Shown here piece after piece: positions 8,954 to 19,197 of a stretch of DNA of 64,000 nucleotides. Within the stretch, counting starts at the first letter, position 1. Each line of letters starts with the position of its first letter. Source of the stretch: Cryomorpha ignava. Its GTDB lineage: Bacteria; Bacteroidota; Bacteroidia; Flavobacteriales_D; Cryomorphaceae. The position numbers and the translations under genes were made by a program. The notes under the pieces are model-generated. The model made no database searches. It had not been told where the DNA came from and saw only the letters and a program-made list of their open reading frames with translations. The stretch spans positions 62,001 through 126,000 of the forward strand of contig NZ_JAAGVY010000007.1 of NCBI RefSeq assembly GCF_010686655.1, given 5' to 3'.

Positions 8954-9916
8954 ATGAAAAAAATCTACTTACTTTTAATCGTAGCGAGCCTTGGCTCCGC
9001 GAGTCTATTTGGGCAGCAAGACCCCCAGTTTACCCAGTTTATGTATGATCGTCTTTCCATTAATCCCGGATCTGCCGGTAGTCAGGATGCGCTCTGTGCA
9101 ACCCTGCTCGGACGGCAACAATGGTCTGGATTTACCGGTCAGCCAAATACAGCACTGTTGAATCTATCCGGTCCTATAGAGTCTATTAAGAGTGGTGTGG
9201 GTTTAAGTGTGTATCTCGACGAAATAGGTCCGCAGACCACAACTTCTGCAAGATTGAGCTATGCATACCACATAAAAGTAGGTGGAGCAACTAAGCTTGG
9301 CCTCGGTGTTTCGCTGGGTTTAATTAGCAGTTCATTAAACTATGATTGGATAGCCTACGATTTTAATAGCAATGGCAATGCCGGTATAGGAACCGGTATT
9401 GGCGACGATGGCATTCCAATAGGCGATCAGGCAGCAACTACTTTTGATGCATCATTTGGTGCATATCTATACAATCCTAAATATTATGTAGGTGCTTCTG
9501 TTGTTCATTTAAATGAAGGCGACCTTTCTGAAATGAATATACAAGTAGCTCGGCACCTGTATTTTATGGCAGGTTATAACTTTGAGCTAACTCCAAAACT
9601 GGTACTTACTCCACACGTTTTGGCGAAAACAGATTTGGCTTCTACACAATTAGATGTAAACGCCACCGTTATGTATGCCAATACTTTTTGGTTTGGGGTA
9701 AGTTATCGGCTTGAAGATGCCATAGCACCCATGGCTGGGTATCAATACGAATTTCCAAGTGGAAAAAGCACCTTGAGAATCGGATATTCGTATGATTATA
9801 CAACTTCGGAATTGAATAATTATAGTACTGGTAGTCATGAGCTTATGCTCAGCTACTGCCTGAAGCTTGCCAAGCCTTTACCAAAACGTGTTTACAAAAA
9901 CCCACGGTTTTTATAA
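8954..9916 (+). CDS. porP: Type IX secretion system outer-membrane protein, PorP/SprF family
   Basis: PorP/SprF proteins are outer-membrane beta barrels that link T9SS to its envelope partners or to surface adhesins. The product (320 aa from the ATG at 8954) begins with a signal peptide ending near SLFGQ, followed by QDPQFTQFMYDRLSINPGSAG, the hallmark start of the family. The rest alternates aromatic-rich strands and ends with a barrel-type C-terminus. I chose the internal ATG because it starts the signal peptide; the upstream extension falls in the terminator-like hairpin. It heads the gldKLMN cluster, 84 bp before gldK. Confidence 0.9.
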   Translation: MKKIYLLLIVASLGSASLFGQQDPQFTQFMYDRLSINPGSAGSQDALCATLLGRQQWSGFTGQPNTALLNLSGPIESIKSGVGLSVYLDEIGPQTTTSARLSYAYHIKVGGATKLGLGVSLGLISSSLNYDWIAYDFNSNGNAGIGTGIGDDGIPIGDQAATTFDASFGAYLYNPKYYVGASVVHLNEGDLSEMNIQVARHLYFMAGYNFELTPKLVLTPHVLAKTDLASTQLDVNATVMYANTFWFGVSYRLEDAIAPMAGYQYEFPSGKSTLRIGYSYDYTTSELNNYSTGSHELMLSYCLKLAKPLPKRVYKNPRFL

Positions 9917-10000
9917 AAGAACTTGAAACCATCTTGAATAAAGAACCGTAAACCACGGTTGCTGTAATTATTTTTAATGAGGATTAATAACCTGCACGAT

Positions 10001-11350
10001 ATGAAAAATTTGATTTTTTTCCTGGCCATAGGGGCTACTCTATTGAGTTGCGCCGGCGGCAATCGAGGTGAACTGGTTGGGGTACAGCCGCGAGAAGACT
10101 GGATTCAGTACAATCCTTACGGAATGAACTATATCCACTTCGGAAGTTATGTAATGGGTCCTGACGATCAGGATGTACCTTACGCCAACATCAACAATAA
10201 AAAACGTGTTACTGTATCTGCGTTCTATATGGACGATACCGAGATCAGTAATAACGAGTACCGACAGTTTGTACACTGGGTGCGCGATTCCATTGCGCAC
10301 AGATACCTCGGCGAGGCCGGTATTGGTGAGCACGTTGTTGAAGAAGATGAGTACGGTGAAATTATTGATCCCCCTACCATTAACTGGGATGAAAGAATAG
10401 AATGGGAGGGAGAAGATGAGCGCGAAGAGCTCGCAGACCTGTTTCTTCCGGAGTACGAGCGTTTTTACCGTCGTAAAGAAATCGATACCCGTAAACTTAA
10501 ATTTGAGTATTACTGGATAGATCTTCAGGCTGCCGCCGTGAAGGCAAACCGCGATCTTGACCTCTCATATACCAATATAAAGGGTCAGAACAACGCTATA
10601 AAGGGTCACTCTGATAGAAGTCAATTTATTATTCGTGAAATTATAAATGTTTATCCTGATACATTGGCATGGGTGCACGATTTTACCTACGCCTTTAACG
10701 AACCTATGACAGAAATGTATTTCTGGCATCCGGCATACGATGATTATCCGGTAGTAGGAGTTACCTGGAATCAAGCGAAAGCATTTAACGTGTGGAGAAC
10801 ACAATTAATCTCTACATGGAAACTGAATAACGGTGAAACCTTCGTTCAGCGCTTTAGATTGCCTACAGAAGCTGAATGGGAGTTTGCATCTCGCGGGGGT
10901 CTTGATCAGTCGCCTTACCCATGGGGTGGTCCTTATATCAGAAATATTTTGGGTTGTCCATTGGCCAACTTTAAGCCGCAGCGCGGTGATTATGTTGACG
11001 ATGATGGATGCCAAACAGTTGATGTGCGCTCGTATGAGCCAAATGGTTATGGTCTTTTCTGTATGTCAGGAAATGTGGCCGAGTGGACAAATACTGCATT
11101 CGACGAGTCTGTATATGAGTTTTCACACGATTTAAATTCAGAGTACCAATACGATGCCTTGGCAGATGACCCACCGGCATTGAAAAGAAAAGTAATTCGC
11201 GGCGGATCTTGGAAAGATGTAATGTACTACCTGCAAAACGGTACACGATCATTTGAATACCAGGATACAGCTAAGAGTTATATCGGTTTCCGATCAGTAA
11301 TGAGTTACCTCGGTAGAGGTAAAGCCGGAAATCCTGAAGATTGGAATTAA
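10001..11350 (+). CDS. gldK: Gliding motility/T9SS lipoprotein GldK
   Basis: GldK (PorK) forms, with GldN, the periplasmic ring under the outer membrane in T9SS. The 449-residue product has a lipoprotein signal with lipobox LLSC (Cys at about residue 17) and a formylglycine-generating-enzyme-like (sulfatase-modifying factor) domain: early motif FYMDDTEISNNEYRQFV, later RLPTEAEWEFASRGG, then GNVAEWTNTAF and VIRGGSWKD. The ATG at 10001 is chosen because it starts the signal peptide; the eight upstream codons are unlikely to be used. A short AACCGT/ACGGTT hairpin (9944-9960) lies in the gap after porP. Confidence 0.95.
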   Translation: MKNLIFFLAIGATLLSCAGGNRGELVGVQPREDWIQYNPYGMNYIHFGSYVMGPDDQDVPYANINNKKRVTVSAFYMDDTEISNNEYRQFVHWVRDSIAHRYLGEAGIGEHVVEEDEYGEIIDPPTINWDERIEWEGEDEREELADLFLPEYERFYRRKEIDTRKLKFEYYWIDLQAAAVKANRDLDLSYTNIKGQNNAIKGHSDRSQFIIREIINVYPDTLAWVHDFTYAFNEPMTEMYFWHPAYDDYPVVGVTWNQAKAFNVWRTQLISTWKLNNGETFVQRFRLPTEAEWEFASRGGLDQSPYPWGGPYIRNILGCPLANFKPQRGDYVDDDGCQTVDVRSYEPNGYGLFCMSGNVAEWTNTAFDESVYEFSHDLNSEYQYDALADDPPALKRKVIRGGSWKDVMYYLQNGTRSFEYQDTAKSYIGFRSVMSYLGRGKAGNPEDWN

Positions 11351-11408
11351 TTCAGAGTACATAAATTAGCAAAGCAAAAACCATTTATTAAGTTAAAACA
11401 AGGAAAGT

Positions 11409-12197
11409 ATGAAACCAGGTAGTAAAGGATGGAAAAAGTTTATGGCCAAGCTCTATGGGTGGGGAGCCTCCGTAGTAATTATTGGTGCATTATTTAAAAT
11501 ACAACACTGGCCGTTTGCAGGTCTTCTGTTAATTATCGGTTTGAGTACCGAGGCAGTTATATTCTTCTTCTCGGCATTTGAACCGTTGCATGAAGATATT
11601 GACTGGTCATTGGTTTATCCCGAATTGAGAAGCGGTGAGCCAGCGCGTGAAGCGGGTCTGAACAGAGCCGACGAAGGTTCGCTTACAGAGCAACTTGATC
11701 ATATGCTTGAAGAAGCCAAAATTGAGCCTGAGCTGTTAGCAAGTCTTGGTGAAGGTATGAGAAATCTTAGTTCGCAAGCATCTAAACTTACTGATATTAC
11801 AGATGCTTCTGTAGCGACCGGTGAATATACACAATCACTTCGTGGAGCATCTGAAAAAGTTACCCAATTAAGTTCTTCTTATGCTGAGGCATCAGAGGCG
11901 CTTACAGGTCTTACAGAAAGTCAGGCAGAAGGAGCTTCTACAGGTCAGCACTTGAGAAAAATGTCTGCAAATCTTGAGCAGCTTAACGGCATGTACGAAA
12001 TGCAGCTAAAAGAATTGCAAACTTCATCTGAGCTTTACTCCGGTATTAGTGAATTGATGAAAAATCTTGCAGAATCTGTTGATGATACGCGCCGATACAA
12101 AGAGAATATCGCTGAATTGGCTACAAATCTTTCATCGTTGAATACGGTTTATGGTAACATGCTTTCTGCAATGAGCATGCCTGCCAGACAAGCGTAA
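11409..12197 (+). CDS. gldL: Gliding motility/T9SS motor protein GldL
   Basis: GldL is the inner-membrane stator-like subunit that, with GldM, turns proton flow into T9SS and gliding rotation. The 262-residue protein has two membrane helices near the N-terminus (about 17-30 and 37-57) bracketing the conserved FKIQHWPFAG turn (residues 29-38), with Glu48 in the second helix (GLSTEAVIFFF). A long cytoplasmic helical and coiled-coil region of about 190 residues follows. It lies 58 bp after gldK and 40 bp before gldM. Confidence 0.96.
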   Translation: MKPGSKGWKKFMAKLYGWGASVVIIGALFKIQHWPFAGLLLIIGLSTEAVIFFFSAFEPLHEDIDWSLVYPELRSGEPAREAGLNRADEGSLTEQLDHMLEEAKIEPELLASLGEGMRNLSSQASKLTDITDASVATGEYTQSLRGASEKVTQLSSSYAEASEALTGLTESQAEGASTGQHLRKMSANLEQLNGMYEMQLKELQTSSELYSGISELMKNLAESVDDTRRYKENIAELATNLSSLNTVYGNMLSAMSMPARQA

Positions 12198-12237
12198 TTT
12201 TCCAAATTAGTCACATTTTATTTAAAAGAAACCATTC

Positions 12238-13920
12238 ATGGCTGGAGGAAAAGAAACACCAAGACAGAAGATGATCGGTATGATGTACCTCGTACTCACC
12301 GCACTTCTGGCGCTTAACGTATCAAAAGAAATTTTGGACGCTTTCATTACTATCAATGATGGTCTTGAAACAACCAAAGTAACTTTTGACGGCAAACTTA
12401 ACAATCAATATGCTGCCTTTGCAGCTTCATACAACGAGAACCCAACAAAATATGGGCCGGCGTATGAAAAAGCAAAAGTATTGCGCGACGAAGCAAACGC
12501 GCTTATAAAGCATATTGACCTGATTAAGGCTAAAACAATTGCTGAAACCGAAGGTTTGACTTTGGAACAGGTAATTGGTAAAGGGCCTTTAGGGCAAGAC
12601 ACTATCTTGAATCTTTCGTATGTAAATGGCAAGGACAATTACAACGCGAATACTAACATTATGATTGGCGCCGAGCCGGACAAGCCTTTGGATACCGACA
12701 ATGCCGATGGAAACAACTATCGCGCTGCGGTATTAAAGCAGAAGCTCACCGACTATGGCCAATCTTTGAAAGGTATGGTGTCGGATAACCCATCACTTGT
12801 TGCAACTATAGATAGTCTTTTTACTTATCCTGAAAAGGTTAAAGATGCATCTGGTACAGTAACAAATTGGGAAGCGCTAAACTTTTACAGCGTTCCACTG
12901 GCGGCTACAACAACTATTTTGTCTAAATTACAATCAGATGTGCGTAATGCAGAGTCAGATGTACTGGGTCACCTTTTTGCCGATGTAGAAGCGGCATCTT
13001 TCAAATTTACAGAGCTTAGAGCGGTAGTTATTCCTGAAAAGACGTATGTTTTGGAAGGCGACTCGTTTCGAGCAAATGTATTTTTGGCGGCTTACGACAA
13101 TACCAATCTTCCGGAAATTAACATTGCACCTGAAGGAGTTGAGATTGCAGAAGATGCAACCGAAATTCCAGGCGGAAAAGGAGATCTTGTACCTATGGGT
13201 GCAAATGGATATGGACGCGTTGCCATTCCTGCAAGGGGTCTTGGCGAAAAGAACTGGGAAGGTATCATCAAGTTTAAAAAACCGGATGGTTCTGGTTTCG
13301 TTTATAAAAAATACGATATCAATTACGAGGTTGCACGACCTTCTCTTGTTGTATCGCCTATTAAAATGAACGTTCTTTACCGTGGTATCGATAATCCAAT
13401 TGCTATTTCGGTTCCTGGAGTATCTGCCGATGCTCTGAACCCTTCTATAAGCACAGGAACGTTGACTAAGCAATCTGACGGAACTTACATCGCGAGAGTT
13501 AAGTCTGGAAGTGAGGCTGTGGTAAGCGTTTCCGCTAATATGAACGGAGTGAATAAACCCATGGGTTCGTTTAAATTTCGATTGAAATCAGTTCCAGATC
13601 CGGTGGCGAAATTTGCCGGAAAAGGTCCATCTGACAATACGGTTAAGAAAGCTGAACTTACAGCGGCACTTGGTGTTATTGCCGATCTTGAAGACTTTGT
13701 TTTTGACCTTAAATTTCCTGTACGATCTTTTGATATTACAGTTATCATGGGTGGAGATGTAAAAACACTTGAATCAACGAGTAATCGACTTACGAGTCAA
13801 CAGCAGGAATTGTTGAATCAAGTGCGTAGAAATCAGGTTGTAATTATTGAGAATATTAAGGCTACTGCGCCTGACGGATCTATTCGTAAGCTTGGTAGTA
13901 TAAACCTTAGAATAATATAA
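12238..13920 (+). CDS. gldM: Gliding motility/T9SS motor protein GldM
   Basis: GldM spans the periplasm as a rod and connects the GldL motor to the GldKN ring. The 560-residue protein begins MAGGKETPRQKMIGMMYLVL, the invariant GldM start, with one membrane helix at about 11-30. A helical periplasmic domain and then beta-rich Ig-like domains follow. Spacing to gldN is 10 bp, so the genes are translationally linked. Confidence 0.97.
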   Translation: MAGGKETPRQKMIGMMYLVLTALLALNVSKEILDAFITINDGLETTKVTFDGKLNNQYAAFAASYNENPTKYGPAYEKAKVLRDEANALIKHIDLIKAKTIAETEGLTLEQVIGKGPLGQDTILNLSYVNGKDNYNANTNIMIGAEPDKPLDTDNADGNNYRAAVLKQKLTDYGQSLKGMVSDNPSLVATIDSLFTYPEKVKDASGTVTNWEALNFYSVPLAATTTILSKLQSDVRNAESDVLGHLFADVEAASFKFTELRAVVIPEKTYVLEGDSFRANVFLAAYDNTNLPEINIAPEGVEIAEDATEIPGGKGDLVPMGANGYGRVAIPARGLGEKNWEGIIKFKKPDGSGFVYKKYDINYEVARPSLVVSPIKMNVLYRGIDNPIAISVPGVSADALNPSISTGTLTKQSDGTYIARVKSGSEAVVSVSANMNGVNKPMGSFKFRLKSVPDPVAKFAGKGPSDNTVKKAELTAALGVIADLEDFVFDLKFPVRSFDITVIMGGDVKTLESTSNRLTSQQQELLNQVRRNQVVIIENIKATAPDGSIRKLGSINLRII

Positions 13921-13930
13921 TTTCATAAAT

Positions 13931-14788
13931 ATGAAGAGGATCATTTGTATTTCGTTTTTTGGGATAATGGCCGCAATGGTCATTGCTCCTTCTGCTCAAA
14001 GCCAAACTGTACTTGATGGTGCCTGGATTAAGGAGCACAACAAAACAAAGAAAGTTGTGCAATATCCCTTTATTCGTGAGGCCGATGTAATGTGGTCAAA
14101 GCGTATTTGGCAAGATATTGATCTTCGCGAGAAGATGAACTTGCCACTATACTACCCTATGCAAGAGTCAAATGGCATGAAAAGTCTCTTTGATGTAATT
14201 AGAGATGCGCTTCTTATTGAAGGTTCTATTACGGCTTACAGCACTGGAGTAACTGGTCAGGAAGACGATTTTAGAACACCACTTCTAGTAAGTGATGTCA
14301 AATATATTCTTGAAAAACCTGACACTACTTCTACTGAAGATCCTGATACGGGTGAAATGATTGAAGTAATTCAGGTAGTAAAGATTACAGGCGATCAAAT
14401 TACGCGTTACCGCATTAAAGAAGATTGGTTTTTTGATAAACAGCGCTCTGAACGCTATATCCGTATTATTGGTATTGCTCCTCAAAAAGAGCGTATTGGT
14501 AATGATGGTGAGCTCACAGGTGCCTACGAAACATTGTTTTGGCTTTACTTTCCAGAGTGCAGATATGTATTTGCAAATTGGGATTCGTTCAATAGATTTA
14601 ATGATGCCGAGCGCAGATCTTTTGATGATTTATTTCAAAAGAGAATGTTTAGCTCTACAATCGTAAAAGAATCGAATGTGTATGACAGAAAGCTTGATGA
14701 CGTGTATACAGGCCTTGACAGGTTGCTAAAATCTGAAGAGATTAAAGAGAAACTTTTCATTGCCGAACACGATCTTTGGAGTTACTAA
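13931..14788 (+). CDS. gldN: Gliding motility/T9SS ring protein GldN
   Basis: GldN (PorN) binds GldK to form the T9SS periplasmic ring. The 285-residue product has a signal peptide (cleavage near PSAQSQ, residue 25) and the conserved GldN features DVMWSKRIWQDIDLREKMNLPLYYP cut across residues 53-78, FDVIRDAL, and YRIKEDWFFDKQRSERYIRIIGIAP in the middle. It is the last gene before a strong terminator, which closes the porP-gldKLMN unit. Confidence 0.96.
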   Translation: MKRIICISFFGIMAAMVIAPSAQSQTVLDGAWIKEHNKTKKVVQYPFIREADVMWSKRIWQDIDLREKMNLPLYYPMQESNGMKSLFDVIRDALLIEGSITAYSTGVTGQEDDFRTPLLVSDVKYILEKPDTTSTEDPDTGEMIEVIQVVKITGDQITRYRIKEDWFFDKQRSERYIRIIGIAPQKERIGNDGELTGAYETLFWLYFPECRYVFANWDSFNRFNDAERRSFDDLFQKRMFSSTIVKESNVYDRKLDDVYTGLDRLLKSEEIKEKLFIAEHDLWSY

Positions 14789-14807
14789 CATTTCATATTT
14801 TTAATCT

Positions 14808-14840
14808 AAAAAAGCACCCTATCTTTGGGTGCTTTTTTAT
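14808..14840 (+). terminator. Intrinsic terminator after gldN
   Basis: AAAAAAGCACCC and GGGTGCTTTTTT form a 12-bp stem with a 7-nt loop and a T run; the A tract on the other side makes it look bidirectional. Confidence 0.9.
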
Positions 14841-14859
14841 TTATGCTTAATTACAATCA

Positions 14860-16761
14860 ATGCTAAAGTTAAATCAGTTAAGGCTGGAGTTTGCCGACAG
14901 AGTGCTCTTCAATGATATAGATATATTTTTTGGAGAAGAACACAAAGTAGGCCTTGTAGGGAAGAATGGTGCGGGTAAGTCAACCCTGCTTAAAATTATA
15001 ATGGGTCTGCAGAAACCTACAGGTGGGATGGTAATTAAACCTAAAGACTTCACTATAGGGTACCTGCCACAGGATCTTGATTTTGAATCTGACCTTTCTG
15101 TAAAAGACGAGGTAATGACAGCTTTTGAGATAACTCAAAGTCTTGACAGGCGAATTGAAGAAATTTCGCATCAGCTTACGGTGCGCACAGATTATGAATC
15201 AGATTCGTATATGGATTTGGCAGAAGAGCTTAATCACGTATCTGTGCAGCTTGGCCTTTACGACGTTGATCATCAAGAAGAACAGGTTGAAAGAGTGCTT
15301 CTGGGTTTAGGTTTTACGCGCGAAGATTTTACCCGACCAATGAATACCTTTAGTGGTGGTTGGAAGATGCGGATGGCTTTGGCCAAAATCCTTCTTCAAC
15401 GTCCTAACTTGGTGCTCCTCGATGAGCCAACGAACCACCTGGATATCGATTCAGTAGAGTGGCTTGAAACTTATTTGAAGAATTATTCAGGAGGGGTTAT
15501 TTTGATATCTCACGACCGGTATTTTCTCGATAGAGTAACCAACCGAACGGTTGAAATTATCAATGGTAAAACATTTGATTATCCTGCTGCCTACTCAAAG
15601 TTTGTTGAGCTACGCACTGATGTAATTCAAAAGCAAATTGATGCCAAGAAGAATCAGGACAAGGAAATAAAGCAGACCGAATTGCTTATCAATAAATTTC
15701 GCGCGAAAGCCAGCAAGGCATCTTTTGCCCAAAGCTTAATGAAGAAGCTTGATAAAATGGAGCTTGTTGAAATTGATGAAGAGGATGAATCGTCTATGCA
15801 TTTTCGTTTCCCGCCTGCGCCACGATCTGGGCTTGTTGTTGTAAAGGCCGAAGGTCTTAGCAAGTCATATGGTGAGAAAAAGGTATTAAACAACCTTGAT
15901 TTTGAAATTGTAAGAGGTGATCATGTTGCTCTTGTCGGTAAAAATGGTGTTGGAAAAACAACGCTTACTAAAATCATTGCGGGTCTTATTCCTTATGATG
16001 GTAAGTGCGAGCTTGGCACCCAGGTAGATTTGGGCTACTACAGCCAAAACCAGAGTGAGGAGCTTCCGGTAAAAGCTACTGTCCTTGATGTAATTGATGA
16101 TGAGGCTACGGGCGAAATGCGAACTCGGATCAGAAGCCTTTTGGGAGCTTTTATGTTTCAGGGCGACGATGTATATAAGCAGGTGAGCGTTCTTTCCGGT
16201 GGGGAAAAGGCTCGGCTTGCACTTTGTAAAATGCTTTTGCATAAATATAACGTGTTGCTGCTTGATGAGCCGACAAACCACCTCGATATGCGTTCTAAAG
16301 ATGTACTGAAGGCGGCTTTGAAAAAATTTGACGGTACCATGCTCGTTGTATCTCACGACCGTGAATTTCTGCATGGCCTTACCAGTAAGGTTATGGAAAT
16401 TAAAGATGGCGTAATGAGTGTTTTTCCGGGTGATATAACTGAATTTCTTGCACAGAAAAAAGCCGCTTCCATTCGCGAGTTTGAGCGTGTAAGGGTAGAG
16501 AAAGTTGTAAAAGCCAAGCCAAAACCTGCTGTTTCTGAAAAGGAAAAATGGGTGCTGTCTAAAAAAGTAGGTACGCTTGAAAAGGAAATTGAAACACTGG
16601 AAGGGAAAATATCCGGCCAAAAGGAAGAGTCTGAAAAGCTTGATTTTAGTGATCATGCAAAAATTAAGTTGCACATGGAAAAGTTGAACGAGATGGAGGC
16701 GAAGCTTTTGGAAAAAATGAGCTCTTGGGAAAAACTATCTGATAAGCTAAATGCCGTCTAA
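14860..16761 (+). CDS. ABC-F family ATPase (ribosome-associated type)
   Basis: ABC-F proteins carry two fused ABC ATPase domains without membrane segments and act on the ribosome, for example as translation factors or resistance proteins. Here Walker A sites are GKNGAGKST (about residue 35) and GKNGVGKTT, signatures FSGGWKMRM and LSGGEKARL, and Walker B is VLLDEPTNHLD in both halves. The linker contains the ABC-F region rich in K/R, and a C-terminal coiled coil covers about residues 560-633. It most resembles the Uup/YheS-type housekeeping members. Its end overlaps the deacetylase gene by 11 bp. Confidence 0.93.
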   Translation: MLKLNQLRLEFADRVLFNDIDIFFGEEHKVGLVGKNGAGKSTLLKIIMGLQKPTGGMVIKPKDFTIGYLPQDLDFESDLSVKDEVMTAFEITQSLDRRIEEISHQLTVRTDYESDSYMDLAEELNHVSVQLGLYDVDHQEEQVERVLLGLGFTREDFTRPMNTFSGGWKMRMALAKILLQRPNLVLLDEPTNHLDIDSVEWLETYLKNYSGGVILISHDRYFLDRVTNRTVEIINGKTFDYPAAYSKFVELRTDVIQKQIDAKKNQDKEIKQTELLINKFRAKASKASFAQSLMKKLDKMELVEIDEEDESSMHFRFPPAPRSGLVVVKAEGLSKSYGEKKVLNNLDFEIVRGDHVALVGKNGVGKTTLTKIIAGLIPYDGKCELGTQVDLGYYSQNQSEELPVKATVLDVIDDEATGEMRTRIRSLLGAFMFQGDDVYKQVSVLSGGEKARLALCKMLLHKYNVLLLDEPTNHLDMRSKDVLKAALKKFDGTMLVVSHDREFLHGLTSKVMEIKDGVMSVFPGDITEFLAQKKAASIREFERVRVEKVVKAKPKPAVSEKEKWVLSKKVGTLEKEIETLEGKISGQKEESEKLDFSDHAKIKLHMEKLNEMEAKLLEKMSSWEKLSDKLNAV

Positions 16762-18052
16762 TGTTCAAATATATTCGCCGAAAAGCAGCGCTGCGTTAAG
16801 CTTTGTACTCGATTTTGTATTTGATGAATTTTATGGCTGCGGATACGAAATTATTTCTGAAGTCAACGACTTGGATCTCGATGGTGTAGTAATCAATTAC
16901 TCAAAAGCCCAGATTGAAAATGCGATACAGATAATCCCTAATGACTACCTCTTTGCTTCAGATTTAAAAAGATTTCCTGAAGTTGAGATCGCACAATGGA
17001 AAGAGCTTCCCGTGTTTTTTGAAACCCAAGGTTCCGTTCCTTTCGATCTTTTTGGAGCTATATTTTTTCTGCTATCACGGATAGAGGAATATACGAACCG
17101 GAAAAGAGATGCTCACAACCGGTTCAGTGCCGGGATTTCAATTTTCTCAACTGATTTTATTCAACGACCCGTTATTGATGAATGGCTGGTTGAATTAAAA
17201 AATGAATTCCCGAATGGTGCAGGTCTTACATTCGCCGAAAGGCAGTTTAAATGGATTAATACCTACGATATTGATGTTGCTTATGCATATCGTTTTCGCA
17301 CGTTTAAACATGTAATTTCAGCAGCGGGAAGAAATATTCTAAGAAGCGATTTCAATTCTTTTTTTACGCGTTTTAAAGTTCTTCTCGGAAATAAAAAAGA
17401 TCCTTATGATACATTCGCCTTTCAAAGGGAAGTTTCTGAAAAATACGCTGATGAAACGATTTACTTTTTTCTGCTGGGTGATAGAAGTAAATACGACAGA
17501 AATCTTCCGTACCACAATAATGGAATGAAATCTTTAATTCAATCGAGTGAAAATTTTGCTCGTATTGGTATTCATCCTTCGTATGTATCTGGCGAAAAGC
17601 CGGGACAGCTTTCAGTAGAGATAAATCGGTTGAGTAATATTGCTTCAAAGGAGATAATGGCCAGCAGGCAGCACTTTTTGAGAATTAGTATGCCGTCAAC
17701 GTTCCGAAACTTAATTGACAGCGGTATTTCTCAGGACTATTCAATGGGGTATGCAGATATGCCGGGATTTCGATCTGGCACGTGTACGCCCCATTATTTT
17801 TTCGATTTGGAGAGAAAATCTAAAACTACTTTAAAAATTTTTCCGCTGGTAGTAATGGAAGGTAGTTTGCGCGATTATTTAAAATTGGATCAATCGCAGG
17901 CTCAAACCATGATTAATATGCTAATGGATAGGGTGAAAGCGGTGAATGGAACTTTTATATCACTCTGGCACAACGATAGTCTAGCTGGTGAAGAGGGAAA
18001 TTACTGGAAGGATTTATATCTTGAAATGGCGAAATCTTTAAAGCGTAAGTAG
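16751..18052 (+). CDS. Polysaccharide deacetylase-like protein
   Basis: The 433-residue protein combines an N-terminal domain of about 130 residues with a NodB-like carbohydrate esterase fold. Likely metal-site motifs are NTYDIDVAYAY (about 175-185), GIHPSY (about 274-279) and LWHNDSLAG near the C-terminus. There is no signal peptide, so it would act in the cytoplasm, possibly on a lipid-linked sugar. It overlaps the ABC-F gene and its stop is followed immediately by the ATG of a glycosyltransferase, which suggests a glycan-synthesis role. The substrate is unknown. Confidence 0.78.
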   Translation: MPSNVQIYSPKSSAALSFVLDFVFDEFYGCGYEIISEVNDLDLDGVVINYSKAQIENAIQIIPNDYLFASDLKRFPEVEIAQWKELPVFFETQGSVPFDLFGAIFFLLSRIEEYTNRKRDAHNRFSAGISIFSTDFIQRPVIDEWLVELKNEFPNGAGLTFAERQFKWINTYDIDVAYAYRFRTFKHVISAAGRNILRSDFNSFFTRFKVLLGNKKDPYDTFAFQREVSEKYADETIYFFLLGDRSKYDRNLPYHNNGMKSLIQSSENFARIGIHPSYVSGEKPGQLSVEINRLSNIASKEIMASRQHFLRISMPSTFRNLIDSGISQDYSMGYADMPGFRSGTCTPHYFFDLERKSKTTLKIFPLVVMEGSLRDYLKLDQSQAQTMINMLMDRVKAVNGTFISLWHNDSLAGEEGNYWKDLYLEMAKSLKRK

Positions 18053-19192
18053 ATGAACATTCTCTTTGTTGCCGCGTGGTATCCCTCTAAGCTAAATCCT
18101 AAAAATGGAAATTTCATTGAGCAGCATGCACTTGCGGTTAAGTCGATAGGATGCAATGTAATTGTCGCTCATCTTATTTACAGCAATCGCATTCTGGTAC
18201 CGGAGATTAAAGTTGTTTTTCAAAATGAAATCATGGTTTACCAGGTTCAAATTCCACGGCTTCTCAAAAATTCTGAAAGAGTACAGGCTTTTATGTTTAA
18301 GAGATTGATTTCGAAATTGGATAATGTTGGGTTTGCTCCGGACATTATTCATGGACATGTGGTCTATCCCGCAGGCCAACTGGCACTGTTTCTGAAAAAT
18401 CATTTTGAAGTTCCGCTGGTTTACACAGAACATTGGTCGGGATATAAAGCAGTCAATTCAGATCTTTTTACTGATGACGTTGCGGCGATGGCTACAGAAG
18501 TTTTGAGCAATACTGATTTGATACTTCCGGTGTCTGAAGATCTCGGAAAAAATATGATTGATAAAGGTTTTACGGGAAACTATTCTGTTGTAAACAATAC
18601 GGTAAATACTTCTGTATTCTATCCCGAAAAACGTTATCAATCAGAAGTGTTTAGATTTCTTCATATTTCCAATTTTGAACCTAGAGCCAAAAATACAGAA
18701 GGTATTGTTAGTGCTTTTATCAAGGGAGAGTTTGAGGGCGCGACGCTCACCATAGCGGGAGATGGCGATATTGAAAAAATGCGCAAATATGCAGAATCTC
18801 TCGATGCAGATATTTCTCAAATAGAATTTATTGGAGCGCTTGAATATGAGGAAGTTGCGGATTTAATGCGCAATTCTGACTGTTTCGTATTGTTCAGTAA
18901 TTTTGAAAACTTACCCTGTGTAATTGCAGAGGCGCATTGCTGTGGATTGCCGGTACTTGCGACGGATGTAGGCGGTATTCCTGAAATGATGGATGAAACC
19001 AATGGTTTTCTGATTGAACCGAATGATGAGCCAGGGTTAATTGCGGGAATGCAGAATATGGTTGAGAAAAAAATGCACTTTAACAGAATAGGCATATCAA
19101 ATGTGGCCTCAAAGAGGTATTCTTTTGAAGCAATCGGTCGCGAATTCCTCAAACTCTATACGGCGCTTCTCCAGGGGCATCTACTTCTGTAA
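18053..19192 (+). CDS. Glycosyltransferase family 4 protein
   Basis: The enzyme transfers a sugar from a nucleotide donor in the GT-B fold. The N-terminal domain starts MNILFVAAWYPS with NGNFIEQHA; the C-terminal donor-binding domain has SNFEPRAKN, TIAGDGD (about 240), FSNFENLPCVIAEAHCCGLPVLATDVGGIPEM split around residues 283-315, which includes the GT4 E-x7-E motif. It directly abuts the deacetylase gene and is probably cotranscribed with it. Acceptor and product cannot be deduced. Confidence 0.9.
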   Translation: MNILFVAAWYPSKLNPKNGNFIEQHALAVKSIGCNVIVAHLIYSNRILVPEIKVVFQNEIMVYQVQIPRLLKNSERVQAFMFKRLISKLDNVGFAPDIIHGHVVYPAGQLALFLKNHFEVPLVYTEHWSGYKAVNSDLFTDDVAAMATEVLSNTDLILPVSEDLGKNMIDKGFTGNYSVVNNTVNTSVFYPEKRYQSEVFRFLHISNFEPRAKNTEGIVSAFIKGEFEGATLTIAGDGDIEKMRKYAESLDADISQIEFIGALEYEEVADLMRNSDCFVLFSNFENLPCVIAEAHCCGLPVLATDVGGIPEMMDETNGFLIEPNDEPGLIAGMQNMVEKKMHFNRIGISNVASKRYSFEAIGREFLKLYTALLQGHLLL

Positions 19193-19197
19193 AAATT

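Noticed and set aside
15886-16674. Minus-strand 262-codon frame inside the ABC-F gene
   Set aside because: It is antisense to a well-supported ABC-F protein and has no family features.
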